Assembly (NCBI RefSeq): GCF_030867095.1
Contig: NC_081832.1
Location: 62,047,444-62,111,443 of the forward strand
DNA: 64,000 nucleotides
Direction of reading: 5' to 3'
From: Alligator mississippiensis
Taxonomy: Eukaryota; Chordata; Crocodylia; Alligatoridae
Below the pieces are notes generated by a model that saw nothing but the letters and a program-made list of their open reading frames with translations, had not been told where the DNA came from and did not search any database. The translations under genes and the position numbers were made by a program. Below are positions 12,401 to 23,087 of this stretch, piece by piece (positions within the stretch are counted from its first letter, which is position 1; every line of letters starts with the position of its first letter).

Positions 12401-15400
12401 CAGTGATACTTTCTCTGAACCAGGTACATAAAATTTTTGGCTTGCTGGAGCTGGGCAGCTTTGCATCTTCCCAACAAATGTTGTGGGAAATATACTTTTG
12501 GCATATGGTAACACTTTGCCCTTACATATAGTACCTCTTATCCCTGGGTTCCAAAATTCTTTTCAAATGTTCACTAATGAAGCTTAACTATAGCCCTGCA
12601 AGACGGGTGTTCCTTCCTTTTCACAGAGATGTTAAATTATTGACCCAAGATCATGCAATAACATTAGTAATAGAAGCACAAAGAGAATTCGGGAATCTTG
12701 ACTCCCATCCTATTGTTCTAATTGCAGGACCCTACTTGTATTTTTTTTTTTTCCATCCCTATTTTTTTGTCAACAGATTGATGGGGTATGCGGAGTCCTA
12801 ACAGGACACATTAAATCAGTTATTACCCTTTCCTAGATCCTACTGAGCCATTGTACATGATAGTCCCTCATTCCCCCCTCCCCCCCCCCAACTTCCCCTA
12901 ATTGGCCCATTTATTGGCAATCACAGAAATTAATGAGATTGGAGCTCGGTCTCCATAGTCTCCTGTGCAAATAGAAAATTTAATTATAAAATTAACAGAA
13001 CAGTCTGCTTCTGGAAGGTGATGTGGAATAACCATTAATGTATTAAAAAAAAAAAAAAAAGCATGCAGAATAATTAAACTAATTCTTAGCTATAATCACA
13101 TTTTATCCAGTCCTTCTAGTGTAGAATTAAGCATCTGTGTTTTGAGGGAGGGGCATCACTTTTAAATCAGCAGTTCAAGTTAAACATGCTGATGTCTGAT
13201 GATAAAGTTTTAGAATAAAGCTGCCTCGTTAGCAAGGACTTTATACTTATGTTGCTTTGTATTAATTTTAAAGGCTTGTAATATAGCTATGCAAGTATCT
13301 TCAAACATTACCTTCTTAACTTCTGTATGGAACTCCTTCAACTTATTCTTCTCTTTCTGAAGTTTTGAGTGGCTTCTGTTTTATTATACTTTTGTGTGGT
13401 AGCACTTGATTTGGCTAGGTGCGTTAGAGCATTGAAGCATGTTGCATATTATACATGGGAAATCCAGTAATCTTGAAAAGGTGGTTAATTATATTGCTGG
13501 GATTTTACTCTGATAATATGTTAGTAATATGCTGTCTTTGAAAGTTTGTTTTTTGCTGGCAAAGAGCCCCTTCTGCCTTCTATTAACTGCAAGTACTCCT
13601 GCATGTAGCAGCATAGTAACTGGGGAAACAAAAGTGCTGCTTGACCTATATAATAAACTCACTAAGATTTCAAGTAAATGAAGGCCCTTTGCTTTGGCTG
13701 GTGAACTAAAGTTTTAAACCACTATATATTCTGAGTGTGCTGCACCAGGGTTTTATTTATAACTTTTTCCTTTATTGGTGAAAATACTTCAGAAAAAGGC
13801 CTGGGAATGAGCAGAAGTATTTACAAATTCTGTTGTACTAACACCAAAGGCAGAGAGCTGGATTTAGAGCTAAGGTGTGAGGGCAAAGAACATTAACTCT
13901 CATTGACTCCCTATTGTGTGTGTTTTCTATATAGATGATTTTATTTTCCCCACTTCCTCCTGCACTTTTGCAAGTGTGTGGAGTATGGGTTCATCTGAAG
14001 AGACATAAAATAATAGCTTTCTGCCTTCTTTAGTTTCCATTGTTTAAATGGTATCCTAAAACTGTCTCCCCATATTGAGTACAGGTCTTTGAGGTTTCAC
14101 CCTCATCACTAGGTTATTGCAACAGTATGCCTTTAGTGAACTCCGTTAGTGGCAAAGAGAAAGTTTAATCTGATAATTTAAGTATATCAAGTTCTGGTTT
14201 GGGAATTGATGAATATAGTTACTCTATCCTTTCCAGAGCAGCATAGGGTTGCCTTTATTTCTGTGGACTGAAGAGTTTAGACACTTTGGGATGGTATACA
14301 GTGTTTGCTGGAGTTTGCAGTGGGGAAAAAAAGCATGTGATGTATGGGACTCAGGCTGGCTCTACGGTAGAGGCAACCTAGGGTAGGAATCATCATAAAC
14401 AGAATTCCTCCCTGTTCTCTTCCAGTATTCACATATTAGGCCTACGATACTAGTCCCTAAACAAATATGTACCATTTTTGGCACTCCTACTATAATACTG
14501 AGAACTGGTGCATCACAGCTGCCTGCTTTCCCTTTACTTATATTTAGGAGGAAATGCACTGTTGCATAACCAGAACTCCCTGCCACACTAGAATGTTTGA
14601 TTTGAATAGAAAGTAGTAAGCTCTGGCAGCTCATCTGAGGCTTTAGACCCAACAAGGGTAGGGATCTGCTGACTTGAAAATGTGTGTCAAGTTCCTAAAT
14701 ATCTTTGTTGGAAGACCAGGCATAGATGGATTTCTGCAGACTTGTGTATTCCTTGTCCAGATCTACGAATCACAGTTTACCTTTTCTGTTCCCTTGTAAC
14801 TACCCAGTATAAACCCTTGGAGTATATTAGATCCTTAAACACTTTTTTAGGAGAGGGTACTATCCTTAATTTTTTTCCCCTCTAACTCAGGGGTATCAAA
14901 TTAATTTGATCCTGTGTGCCAGATGAGGGGTGTGGGGCTGGTCTGCAAGCTGGATTGGGCCGATAGGCTGGCCTCATGTACAAGAGCCAGCCTGCAGGGT
15001 CATTCTGGTGTAAGTGCCACAGACAGCATGCCTTGGACCAGCCCTGCATGCAGTGCATGGTGCGCTGGACCAGTCTGGGGTGCATGCTACATACAGTGCA
15101 TGGAGCCAGTCTGGAACATGCATCCACCCCATGTATGCTGCGTCCATGCCAGACCAGTCCTGGACACTGGCTTTGACACATGAGGCCAGTCTAAGGGCCT
15201 GACTTTGGATCAACCCCAGATCCAGCAAGCAGGGTTGGTCCAGTATGAACACCATGGACAGAACGTGCCCTAGACTGACCCCATGTGCTGTGTGCAGCAT
15301 GTGCAGATTCATCCCCTGCACCATGTGCAACCTGTGTCAGATGGGTTCCATGCACCATATACAGTGAGTGTGGGGCTGAGGCCAGTACAGGCTGCAGGAG

Positions 15401-18400
15401 CCAGCATGTGCTGCATACGGTGTGTTGGTCTGAAACAGGCAGCACTGTGGGCCATATCTTTGATGCATTGACTCTAATCAATATAAGTTTCTTGGGGTTT
15501 GTGTATGAACAGTCATCTTGGCAGGATGAGCTTTACAGATATACTTGGGCTTAGATTTTTGTGAGTTTTTTGCTTTAGGTTTTCTGATTCTTTTTTTTCC
15601 CTGTAGAGACTCAGGAGATCCATGTTCTGTTGCTGAGCCAGCAGCTCAGTATAGTCTTGGGGATTAGCCTTAATTTCTGTATCTCTGTTCCTTATTGGTA
15701 AATAGTGAAAAAGTTAATGATATTTAAGAGGCAAGGATTTTCATTGGGCCAACTGCATGGCTGGGATAGACATAGGCAAGCTTTCGAATGCTATGCCTCC
15801 ATCAGTTCTTCTATACATGTCTGTTTTTCTTTTTTTTACCTGTCATCATTCACTCTGCATAGTTTTAGACTGGTTTCATCCACATGGTTTCCATTAGATA
15901 ATTTGGTGCACTGGAAGTGATCTCCACATGCATATTCCCCAAATTGGTATAATCCAGGGGTTCAGATGTGTTTGTTGTGGGCAGGTTGTGGTTTTTTGTA
16001 GTAGCAGGAATGCTTGACAGGTTTTGCATCTGCTGTTAAGGCAAGGCTGCATCCCACTTGATGTCTGCTTCTGATGACAAGGTTAGGGGGTTGTTTTGAA
16101 AGTTGGGACCTTGGGGAGGGGAGGCCTGATTGTTTGATGATACTTAGTTTGTTATGTTTTTGGGGGTTTTTTTATTACTAATCCTAAACTTGCAGTTAAA
16201 GAATTCAGCAAAGCTAAAAATAACATAGATTTCATCGATTTCTAGTGTCGGAAAGGACCTGGTAGATTATCGAGTCTGATCCCCTGCTCCAGGCAGGAAA
16301 GAGAACTGGGGTTAGGTAACCCCAGCTGGTTGCCCATCTAATCTCCTCCTGATCATCTCCAAGGGAGGGAACAGCACCACCTCCCTTGGAAGCCCATTCC
16401 ATATTTTGGCAACCTTTACCGTAAAGAATTTCTTCCTTGTGTCCAATCCAAACTGAAGGAGAACAGACTTATGGCCATTATTTCTAGTAACCCTGAGGGG
16501 CACCCTGGTAAACAGTGTCCCCTATTCCCTGCTGGCTGCCCTGATGAGTTTGTAGGCAGCCACAAGATCACCTCTCAGCTTCCTCTTGCAGAGGCTGAAG
16601 AGATTCAGATCCCTCAGTCTGTCTTCATAGGGTCTTACCTGTAGGCCCTCAACCATACAAGTAGCCCTCCTCTGAACCCTCTCAAGGTTATCCACATCCC
16701 TCTTGAAGTGCGGCACCCAAAACTGGATGCAGCACTCCCACCTGCGGCCTCACCAATGCATAGAGGGGAATTATCACTTCCCTAAACCTGCTCGTGATAC
16801 TCCTGTATCCTGTTCTGTCCCAATTAGATAAACTAACTTTACACAGTTATGTAGTCTGGAAAAGCTGAGACAAACAGTGCCTCAGATTGGCTTTTTAATT
16901 AAAATTACTGTTAGTGTTATATATTACAGAGGTAAAGTGAACTTAGCAAAAAGTATTTTGCATTTTAAACTGGTCTGTTAATCTGAAATTAGTCAAACGA
17001 ATGGTGTATTTCTGGTCTTTCCAGATTTTGGAACTAATATGTTGGCTCTTTGTACCTTTTTTTTATTCATAGTAGGAAAGAGGGAAATGCTTTTTCTCTT
17101 TAAGTATTGTGCAGTTTCTCAAGTTCAAATGACTTAACCGTTGAACTGAATAAGTTGAATAAACTGAAATGAAGAAAATTTATTTTCTCCTTCTGTAGAA
17201 GCTGCTGCTGCTGCTCTAAAGAGTTGTTTACACACTTAAACTCTGGTTCCAAGTGTTTAGTCAGTGACTTCTGACGCTTAGTGATTTGACTTTCTTTAAA
17301 ATTTGGCAGCAAATCTGTAGTACTTGAATACTGTTTACATTCATTTTTAATTATCTTAATACATTACATGCATTTTAGACCTTCGGTTATCTGGATTTTA
17401 AGAATTTGTTTTTTAATTTGTTGAGGAAAAAAGTTGGAAAACAGAACTCTGTTTTGCAACACGATGGGATGATGTTTGCACTGAAATGATACCACCACTT
17501 TTTAATGTTTTTAATTTTATCATACACAAACTGCATTCTAATATAACTATTGTCTTGTCTCTGTAGTTTGGATTATTTAACTCCCCGGGTTTTTTGCTTT
17601 AAAAGGCACGGGCGTGGGATTGAGCACTTTGAGCCAAGCTCCTTTCCGTTCAGACAAAGAGGTGGGCTGATGGCAGCTAGTCCTGAACAAAGAGCCTCCT
17701 ATGCTAGAACTGTCTTCCATTGCTCTGACAGAGTTGGTTAATTTGACCTTCAGGGCATGCTGCCAGGATGATTTATTTTTCCCAAGCTTTTAAAGAGTAT
17801 GTACATAATGCAAAATTATTGCTCTGGATGATTTGATAGTGAGGATCGTGTTAGTTCTTAGTATGCTTTTTGTCAAACTTTTACCGTGGGATAGGATATT
17901 GATCTAAGAAATAAGGGAGACCTGGAAAGTGTTCTGAAAATTGATGGGAAAAGAATGAGAGGCAAGCAAAAGGTGGTTCTCTAAGGGTTGAAGAGACGAT
18001 GGGTGGGGAAGGAAAGTAGGTCTAGAAGAAGAGAAGAGGCCTCTTGATGTCGTGGATATTCTCCCCAGTTCCAACTATTATTGATGTAATGTTGGCTTGA
18101 CACTGGATTTAGGACAGATCCCAACTGTAGAAAGCCAAATACGTGGCCCCAGTAGTATGGAACCAGTTAGTTGTGTGGCTTTAAGTTTTATCACACTTTA
18201 GTTTCTAGAATGTTTGCTCTGGTACCTATAAAATTGTTTCCATCCTTGATGAGCTTCTAAACAAATGATCAATGCAACTTAATCTCTAGGATATGAAAAT
18301 GATTCTGTGGAAGATTTAAAAGAAATGACTGCAGTATCTTGCCGGAAAAGAGGCAAAAGAAGATATTTTTGGGAATATAGTGAACAACTGACTACATCTC

Positions 18401-20228
18401 AACAAGAAAGAATGCTGAGGCCATCTGAGTGGAATCGAGATACATTACCAAGTAATATGTATCAGAAAAATGGACTCCATCATGGTAAGAGTACCTTCCC
18501 AGTAGCCAGTCTTTTCATGCTGACATCTCCGAGCCCCCTAACTCCCTTATGCAAAATGAGTGAGAAATCTTGTTTTGGTGCCTGAGGAGAAATCCATTAA
18601 AACAGTATAACTCCTGTTACTTGGCTAATTGCTTTCTGTAATGTAGCCAAGAAAGGGTTCGTGAATATACAGTAGTAACCTCAGTATGGTTTCCCTTAAG
18701 AGGAAAGTAGATTCATTGAAAATTGTAACTCCTGAAGTCTCTCTGTGGAGACAGTGAATGGTCTCAGTGCAATACTGTTAATGTCACAACTTAGTCGTGA
18801 ATCTGATTTTTGCCTCTGGATGCTAAGAAGCAGATCTAGTGCTGTTTGAAGTAGTAGAGTAAACTACATGCAGGGCTAACATGCGAATGACCCTTTACTT
18901 GAGATGCCAAAATAGGACAGACAGCGAAGTGGGGTTTTTGTTTTGTTTTGCTGGGGGGTTTTTTGGGGGGGAGGGGGTTTGGACATGCCAACTTTGTAGT
19001 ACTTCCAAAGTGACTGATGCTGGTGAGGACAGATGACTTTGGGAATGGAGTTCTGGGTGTGGGTATTCTTTGTTTTGCGCTACCTTCTGCTAGCTGTTTT
19101 TTAAGGAAGCAACTTACCTAATTCTAACATTTCCTTGAGAACTTTTGTCCTTTATGCTAGCTCTTTTGGTGTGCATGTCTGGTTTTTAGACAAAACATTA
19201 GAACTGTTACTTACTATTCTTCCCTAAATAAAATTGCAAATATTTTTTTTTGCCTATTTAAATGCGAGAGAACTTGTAAAGCATCATTGTCTAAAGCAAA
19301 TACTTGCACATTTAATGCAGTTTATTTTTGTACCAAAGACACATGCAACTGGTATGGCAAACTGCCATGAATCTGTATCACTAGCAAATGTAATTAGTAC
19401 CTGTGTCCTGGTTTGGGATTCATGTTTCCTACTTATCATACAAGTTTCAAATGTATTCAGAGGGGTGACACAGGGCATGCCTGCATTGTTATTTCTGTGT
19501 AGAAACATAGCCACAATGCTTGCTGTGTCCATTTGCTTCTGCTCAACATGCACTAAATCTTAGAAACAAGGCAGTGTAGCCACCTACTGGCTAAATCTTA
19601 ACAGCCACCCATGGAGGCAGTGCTAACTGCTGTGTGTGTACCAGGTCAGCTTTCAGCCTGAGGTGTGCTTAATTGGCTCCATTGCATCCTATCCAGGATC
19701 TGGCATGGGTGGAATGGAAGCGAGTGGTAGGGATGTGCTGCACAACAGTGTCTGCATGGAGGCAGCATAGCTCAAGGACTTTGTATATCAAGCTGCCCTT
19801 TTAGCTTGTAAGGTAGTGAGCTCTGTTGGCATCATCCAGAACCTGCAGAACCTGTGGAGTTTTTGTTTAAAGTCTACCTGATGCTTCAAACAAGTGATCA
19901 TAAATATTAATTCCCCCAAGGAATATACCTATGGAGGGTTTTGTCACTTCAGTAATAAATGGGTTACTTGCCTGAAAAAGTAACATTGTTTTCTATATAA
20001 CTTCAGAATGAAAGTGCAGCAATAATAGATAGTCTTAAGGAATGAAGATCCTGCCTTATATGTACATGTTGCCTAACTCGGCAAGAAAAGTTGTTATAAA
20101 TGGAACAGCATAGATGCAGAAATATCCTAAAAAATGTCCAGAAGGGGTTGGCTGACCTCTGAACAGGTCATGTTTAGCTTAAGGTCACTTTTATTTAAAA
20201 TTATGGTTGTTCTAGCCCTTTACCTTCT

Positions 20229-20262
<34 letters not shown>

Positions 20263-22137
20263 GGGGGGGAAACAGATGGAGTCAATGGATTGTTCTACTT
20301 CTTGGCATGAATTGATCATGGCAGTGAGAGACAGAGGGCATGAACTATTGGGACAGTGCTTTGGAACTGAACGGTTAGCTTCACTAGTACCTTCATACTA
20401 GCCATAACTGTGGATCCATTTTGGTCCTGATGTGTGGTATCTGCTGCTATCCTGATTCTCAACATATTGATGGTTATGCCTGATTATTTAGCTGTCCTTT
20501 TTGCATTGCAAAAACTTGGAGGACCTGGCAAAAGTTGATCTTTGGGTCTTCAGTGATGAATGGGCAGGGATTAAGAGTATAACTCATATGCACATCTTCA
20601 TATTTGAATGCTACAAAAAAGTCTTCTGTGTATACAAAATAGGAAAATATGCAGTGAAGAAGTCACGGAGGACTGATGTGGAAGACTTAACTCCCAACCC
20701 TAAAAAGCTTCTCCAGATCGGCAATGAGTTAAGGAAACTGAATAAGGTGATCAGTGACCTGACGCCAGTCAGCGAACTACCCTTAACTGCTAGACCAAGA
20801 TCAAGAAAAGAAAAGAACAAACTAGCTTCCAGGTAAAAACTGGATGCCCTTTGCCTGAATGAATGAATTAGGAGTATTCTAGATGTGCTACAGAACTGAA
20901 GCTTTCCTAATTTTCCTGTTTAGAGTGAGGCTATTTCCCTCCCTTGCAGTCATTATAAGAATTGCATTGGGTTGGCAAAAAGGCAACTAGGGCATATGGT
21001 TTACATAGGGATGGCGGGGAGGAGGATTCAAACTAGATCATGCCAGTTTCCATTGGAAAGTAAGTCAAGCTGGAATCATCCAGGACTACCAGAATTGAAA
21101 TTCACAAACAGGAAAGAGAGCTGCTCTAGTAACTGATGGCATTTATCATGTTGTTTAGTATATGAGTAGTACTTAATAGTAGCAGTAGTTTGGGTTCAGT
21201 GAGAGGATTACAGTGTGAACAAAAACTATTGCACTGGGAGAAGTTTTGCAAGTTAGTGTAGCCCCAGTTAGGAGATTGTACTAACTTTTTGCTATTATAG
21301 GGCTTGCAGACTAAAGAAGAAAGCCCAATATGAAGCCAACAAAGTCAAATTGTGGGGTCTCAACACAGAATATGGTAAGCATAAATTTATCTCAACTTTT
21401 TCCTTTAATACACGCTGTTGTCAACCTTGCATCTTCTCATCACCTGCAGAAAATGATGGTTGTGACAAACTTGCATAATGATGATATGGATTATGTGATG
21501 GTAGCTATACTTGAAATTAGTTATTATGGTGGCATCAGAGGCCCTGTGCTATCTGAGGGCTCTGTGTTGTAGATACAGTACATGAACGAACACAGGAAGG
21601 TGCAGCTTCTGACCCAGAGACATGTAATCAAATGTGACCTTTTTTTCCCCTCCTCTTCAGATAATTTGTTGTTTGTGATCAATTCTATAAAGCAAGAAAT
21701 TGTTAATCGAGTGCAGATCCCTAAAGATGACAGAGGAACCAACATGGAACAGAAGCTTGATGTACTCGTTAAAGATACTCTTGGTAAGGAGTAAAGTTAA
21801 ACATCTACATATTTCGCCGCTTCATGCGATTGCATTATATTAGACTCCAGAGTCTTTCTCTTCATCTTTAAAGGAGTGTTACCCTGCTTTCACAAACTTT
21901 AGTTCTTCTACTTGCTTACTGGCCAGCTCTAGGCATTGCGATAGGTTTTTTTAATAGTAAACTTGCACGTGTGTGCAAATAATAGCGATCTTAAAGCACA
22001 TCCCCTTCCTTTCCTTCATAGGACTACCTGTAGCGGGACAAACATCAGAGTTTGTGAACCAAGTTCTAGAGAAAACTGCAGAAGGAGACCCCACTGGTGG
22101 CCTTGTAGGGCTGCGAATACCAACGTCAAAAGTGTAA
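6478..22137 (+). CDS. CREBRF: CREB3 regulatory factor, spliced coding region of 8 coding exons
   Basis: Coding exons are 6478-6486, 8329-8454, 11352-12423, 18290-18484, 20643-20832, 21301-21374, 21661-21783 and 22022-22137. All have GT/AG borders and consistent phases, giving 634 residues (human 639). The product is the Luman/CREB3 recruitment factor, a nuclear bZIP-type regulator known to bind CREB3 and promote its loss in the unfolded protein response, and an orthologue of fly REPTOR in nutrient signalling. Visible parts are the N-terminal [13 protein letters not shown], a long conserved middle, an acidic tract (about residues 352-398), and a basic region [15 protein letters not shown] (about 521-540) followed by a zipper-like helix. 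The conserved C-terminus ends RIPTSKV. Identity to remembered human CREBRF is high throughout. No frame-breaking change is seen. The start follows the human protein. Confidence 0.96.
6487..8328 (+). other. CREBRF: CREBRF intron between coding exons 1 and 2
   Basis: A 1.84-kb GT-AG intron of AT-rich unique-looking sequence. I see no repeat with defined ends and no coding frame. A short A-run near 8290 lies just before the acceptor. Confidence 0.8.
8329..8454 (+). CDS. CREBRF: CREBRF coding exon 2
   Basis: The acceptor is TTTTGTTGTAG and the donor GTAAGT. It encodes 42 residues, [19 protein letters not shown] through DPDFMYEL, phase 0 at both ends. The sequence is almost identical to human CREBRF. 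Confidence 0.95.
8700..10685. mobile_element. hAT-like element interrupted by a CR1
   Basis: The ends TAGGCCTATATGAA and, inward from the right, TAGGGCTGTGTGAA are flanked by a perfect 8-bp target duplication GTAAATAG (8692-8699 and 10686-10693). Subterminal AT-rich sequences mirror each other: GATTTGGAGATTTGAA on the left, and the same core in GGAGATTTGACCTTCGAATC on the right. The CR1 at about 9036-10279 lies inside, so this element is the older insertion. The two parts flanking the CR1 also share a direct repeat of about 110 bp (about 8930-9044 and 10330-10442). No transposase is seen. Confidence 0.85.
9036..10279 (+). mobile_element. CR1 LINE, 5'-truncated, reverse transcriptase part
   Basis: The reverse transcriptase motifs are in order: [20 protein letters not shown] (motif A), [19 protein letters not shown] (motif B) and KFTDDTKLW (motif C, FTDD instead of the common FADD). 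The C-terminal CR1 segment [20 protein letters not shown] follows, then the typical 3' end GGTCCCTTCCAGCCCTAGCG and octamer-like CTATGAATCTATGA. The frame shifts near 9300 and a stop appears near 9690, so it is inactive. The 5' end is truncated near the start of the reverse transcriptase, as is usual for CR1. No target duplication is expected or seen. Confidence 0.92.
10694..11351 (+). other. CREBRF: CREBRF intron, 3' part before the large exon
   Basis: AT-rich intron sequence after the hAT-like element. No further repeat with clear ends and no coding frame was recognised up to the acceptor at 11350-11351. Confidence 0.7.
11352..12423 (+). CDS. CREBRF: CREBRF coding exon 3 (large exon)
   Basis: The acceptor is TTGTGCACAG and the donor GTACAT. 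Its 1072 nt encode 357 residues plus one base, from [10 protein letters not shown] to TFSEPG. It contains the motifs [20 protein letters not shown] and [20 protein letters not shown], and ends in a purine-rich acidic tract of Glu/Asp repeats (about 12260-12410). The acidic repeat is where length differs from human. A plus-strand open frame at 12145-12531 is only a frame-shifted shadow of this tract. Confidence 0.97.
12590..12735 (-). repeat. MIR/L2-like ancient relic
   Basis: The antisense pattern of a MIR or L2 3' region: CACAGAGATGTTAAATTATT, then GACCCAAGATCATGCAAT, then GGAATCTTGACTCCCATCC. This is the familiar order of 'cacagagaggttaagt', 'gcccaaggtcac' and 'gactcccag'. It is highly diverged, so the family is a best guess. 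Confidence 0.45.
14888..15470. mobile_element. hAT-like element with degenerate internal repeats
   Basis: The left end CAGGGGTATCAAATTAATTT follows CTCTAACT (14880-14887). The right end, GGCCATATCTTTGATGCATTG, precedes ACTCTAATC, an imperfect match to the left flank. Ends of the CAGGGGTxTCAAA / TTTGAxxxxxTG kind are typical of hAT MITEs. The body is made of degenerate units around CCAGTCTGG, TGCATGCTACA and CAGTGCATGG, so open frames appear on both strands without meaning. Confidence 0.65.
15712..15800 (-). repeat. Fragment of a palindromic repeat family
   Basis: The blocks CATTGGGCCAACTGCATGGC and GACATAGGCAAGCTTTCGAA resemble the 'TTTTATTAGACCAACTAAATAG' and 'GCAAGCTTTCGGG' blocks of the foldback element at 48.2-49.2 kb. 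It is probably a diverged piece of the same superfamily. The ends are not defined. Confidence 0.4.
16222..16805 (-). mobile_element. CR1 LINE 3' fragment
   Basis: On the minus strand it encodes the CR1 C-terminal segment [39 protein letters not shown] and VAAYKLIR, then, after a frame break, [19 protein letters not shown] and [14 protein letters not shown]. The 3' end is at the low-coordinate side, where CATAGATTTCATCG marks the CR1 terminus. It differs from the copy at 9.0-10.3 kb in the 3' part, so it comes from another CR1 subfamily. Confidence 0.88.
18290..18484 (+). CDS. CREBRF: CREBRF coding exon 4
   Basis: The acceptor is TTAATCTCTAG and the donor GTAAGA; it enters and leaves with one base of a split glycine codon. 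It encodes [17 protein letters not shown], a basic cluster [15 protein letters not shown] and [17 protein letters not shown]. The arginine of SEWNRD (residue 452, codon CGA at 18436-18438) corresponds to human Arg457, the residue altered in the Samoan body-mass variant. This copy has the ancestral arginine. Confidence 0.96.
19297..19367 (+). repeat. Copy of a CREBRF 3'UTR segment inside an intron
   Basis: From CAAATACTTGCACATTTAAT through TTATTTTTGTACCAAAGACA to ATGGCAAACTGCCA, this stretch matches 23014-23087 with about three mismatches and one 3-bp gap. The flanking sequences do not match. Both copies are on the same strand. Confidence 0.85.
20232..20269 (+). repeat. GT microsatellite followed by a G run
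   Basis: About 14 GT units followed by nine or ten G residues, in a CREBRF intron. Confidence 0.95.
20643..20832 (+). CDS. CREBRF: CREBRF coding exon 5
   Basis: The acceptor is ATACAAAATAG (a weak pyrimidine tract) and the donor GTAAAA. It encodes [20 protein letters not shown] through [14 protein letters not shown], the start of the bZIP-like basic region. It leaves two bases of a split arginine codon. Confidence 0.95.
20833..21660 (+). other. CREBRF: Two short CREBRF introns around coding exon 6
   Basis: Introns 20833-21300 and 21375-21660 flank the small basic-region exon. Both are GT-AG and unique-looking, with no other feature seen. The next intron (21784-22021) is also repeat-free. 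Confidence 0.8.
21301..21374 (+). CDS. CREBRF: CREBRF coding exon 6 (basic region)
   Basis: The acceptor is TTGCTATTATAG and the donor GTAAGC. Its 74 nt encode [20 protein letters not shown] and NTEY. Together with the preceding exon it builds the NxxAS..CR bZIP signature. Confidence 0.95.
21661..21783 (+). CDS. CREBRF: CREBRF coding exon 7 (zipper helix)
   Basis: A strong acceptor, TTTTTTTCCCCTCCTCTTCAG, and donor GTAAGG. It encodes [18 protein letters not shown] and then a less conserved [20 protein letters not shown], ending TL plus a split glycine codon. The heptad-like hydrophobic spacing suggests the dimerising helix. Confidence 0.95.
22022..22137 (+). CDS. CREBRF: CREBRF last coding exon
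   Basis: The acceptor is CTTTCCTTCATAG. It encodes [20 protein letters not shown] and [17 protein letters not shown], then TAA at 22135-22137. It matches the human C-terminus with one visible Asn-to-Asp type change (GNPTGG in human). Confidence 0.96.
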
Positions 22138-23013
22138 CAGACATCACTTCACCTGTTCTCATTGGTCAGAGCTCTACCTGTGTTGTCAAGTACTCCATTG
22201 TAAATTGCATTCTGGTCTGCATGTCCGTTTTTAGCATTATGTAAACACTTACAATTAGGTTCCATTGTTTTTTAACAACAATGTAGTAAGATAAGTGAAT
22301 GCATGGTATAAAATGCTTAATAGCATTTTTGGAGCATAAACCATATAGTTTTAAAGCTGCTTCCCACACAAATGCAGAGATTAGGAGTCTTTAAAATTTA
22401 AGTAATCTAGGACCAGGTTATATAAATTTGGTTTTAGAAGCAAAAATATATTTTTGGTAGTGAAAAATCTTAGCAAATACCAAACATTGTGGCAGGTTTA
22501 TGCTCCAAGTAAAATTAAAGAAGAAGCATTTTTTTGCAAATTGTCAGAGTTTGGTATTTTTTCTAGAATTATTGCTTTTTTGGTTCTAAAAAGAATAAAA
22601 CCAGTAAGCTTTCTTTGCAACCATTAACTTGTACATAGCACACCTGGCATTAGAGCTAGTGTGCCATATAAGACTTTAATTTTATGAGCTTAATATGGTA
22701 TTTAAATGTCTGTGCAAGTAAGAGAAAAAAGTATATTCTTTGTGCCTTGTATTTTTGGGGGAGAGCTATAAGTATAAGCTGGTTTAAAAAAAAAAAAATT
22801 TTTTTTTGTTTTGTACAATGAAAACCCTGAGGGGGGGAAACGAGATGTATAGAGATGGTAAGATTATGGATTTTAATGTATTTGTTCCAGCTCTTACAAA
22901 TTTTTGAATGTATATAGGAATATGTTGAAAATGTAGATATATGCCACAGAGTCTATGTATTGTATAAAAGATGGCTCTAGAAAACTCAATTTCGGTACTT
23001 GGCCGGAAGAAAA

Positions 23014-23087
23014 CAAATACTTGCACATTTAATGCGATTGTTTATTTTTGTACCAAAGACAAATGCAACTGATATGGCAAACTGCCA
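23014..23087 (+). repeat. CREBRF: 3'UTR segment duplicated in a CREBRF intron
   Basis: A 74-bp stretch nearly identical to 19297-19367. Here it sits between unique 3'UTR sequence, followed by TAAGTAAAGTTTTGCACAGC. Whether this copy or the intron copy is the source cannot be decided from one sequence. Confidence 0.85.

Larger units (their letters stand above)
12424..18289 (+). other. CREBRF: CREBRF intron after the large exon
   Basis: A 5.9-kb GT-AG intron. It contains an L2/MIR-like relic, an hAT-like element, a fragment of a palindromic repeat family and a minus-strand CR1 piece, all listed separately. The remaining stretches (about 12740-14879, 16806-18289) look unique and AT-rich, with a C run at 12880 and an A run at 13046. 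Confidence 0.75.
18485..20642 (+). other. CREBRF: CREBRF intron after coding exon 4
   Basis: A 2.16-kb intron. It contains a 71-bp copy of a 3'UTR segment (19297-19367) and a GT microsatellite (20232-20260). Apart from a T/G-rich patch near 18930-18980, the rest looks unique. Confidence 0.75.

Noticed and set aside
12145-12531. A 128-codon lysine/methionine-rich open frame
   Set aside because: It is a +1 shadow of the Glu/Asp-coding GAG/GAT repeats of the CREBRF large exon.
20232-20269. A possible CRISPR-like or regulatory repeat array
   Set aside because: It is a simple GT microsatellite with a G run; no spaced repeats of CRISPR type exist anywhere in the window, as expected for vertebrate DNA.
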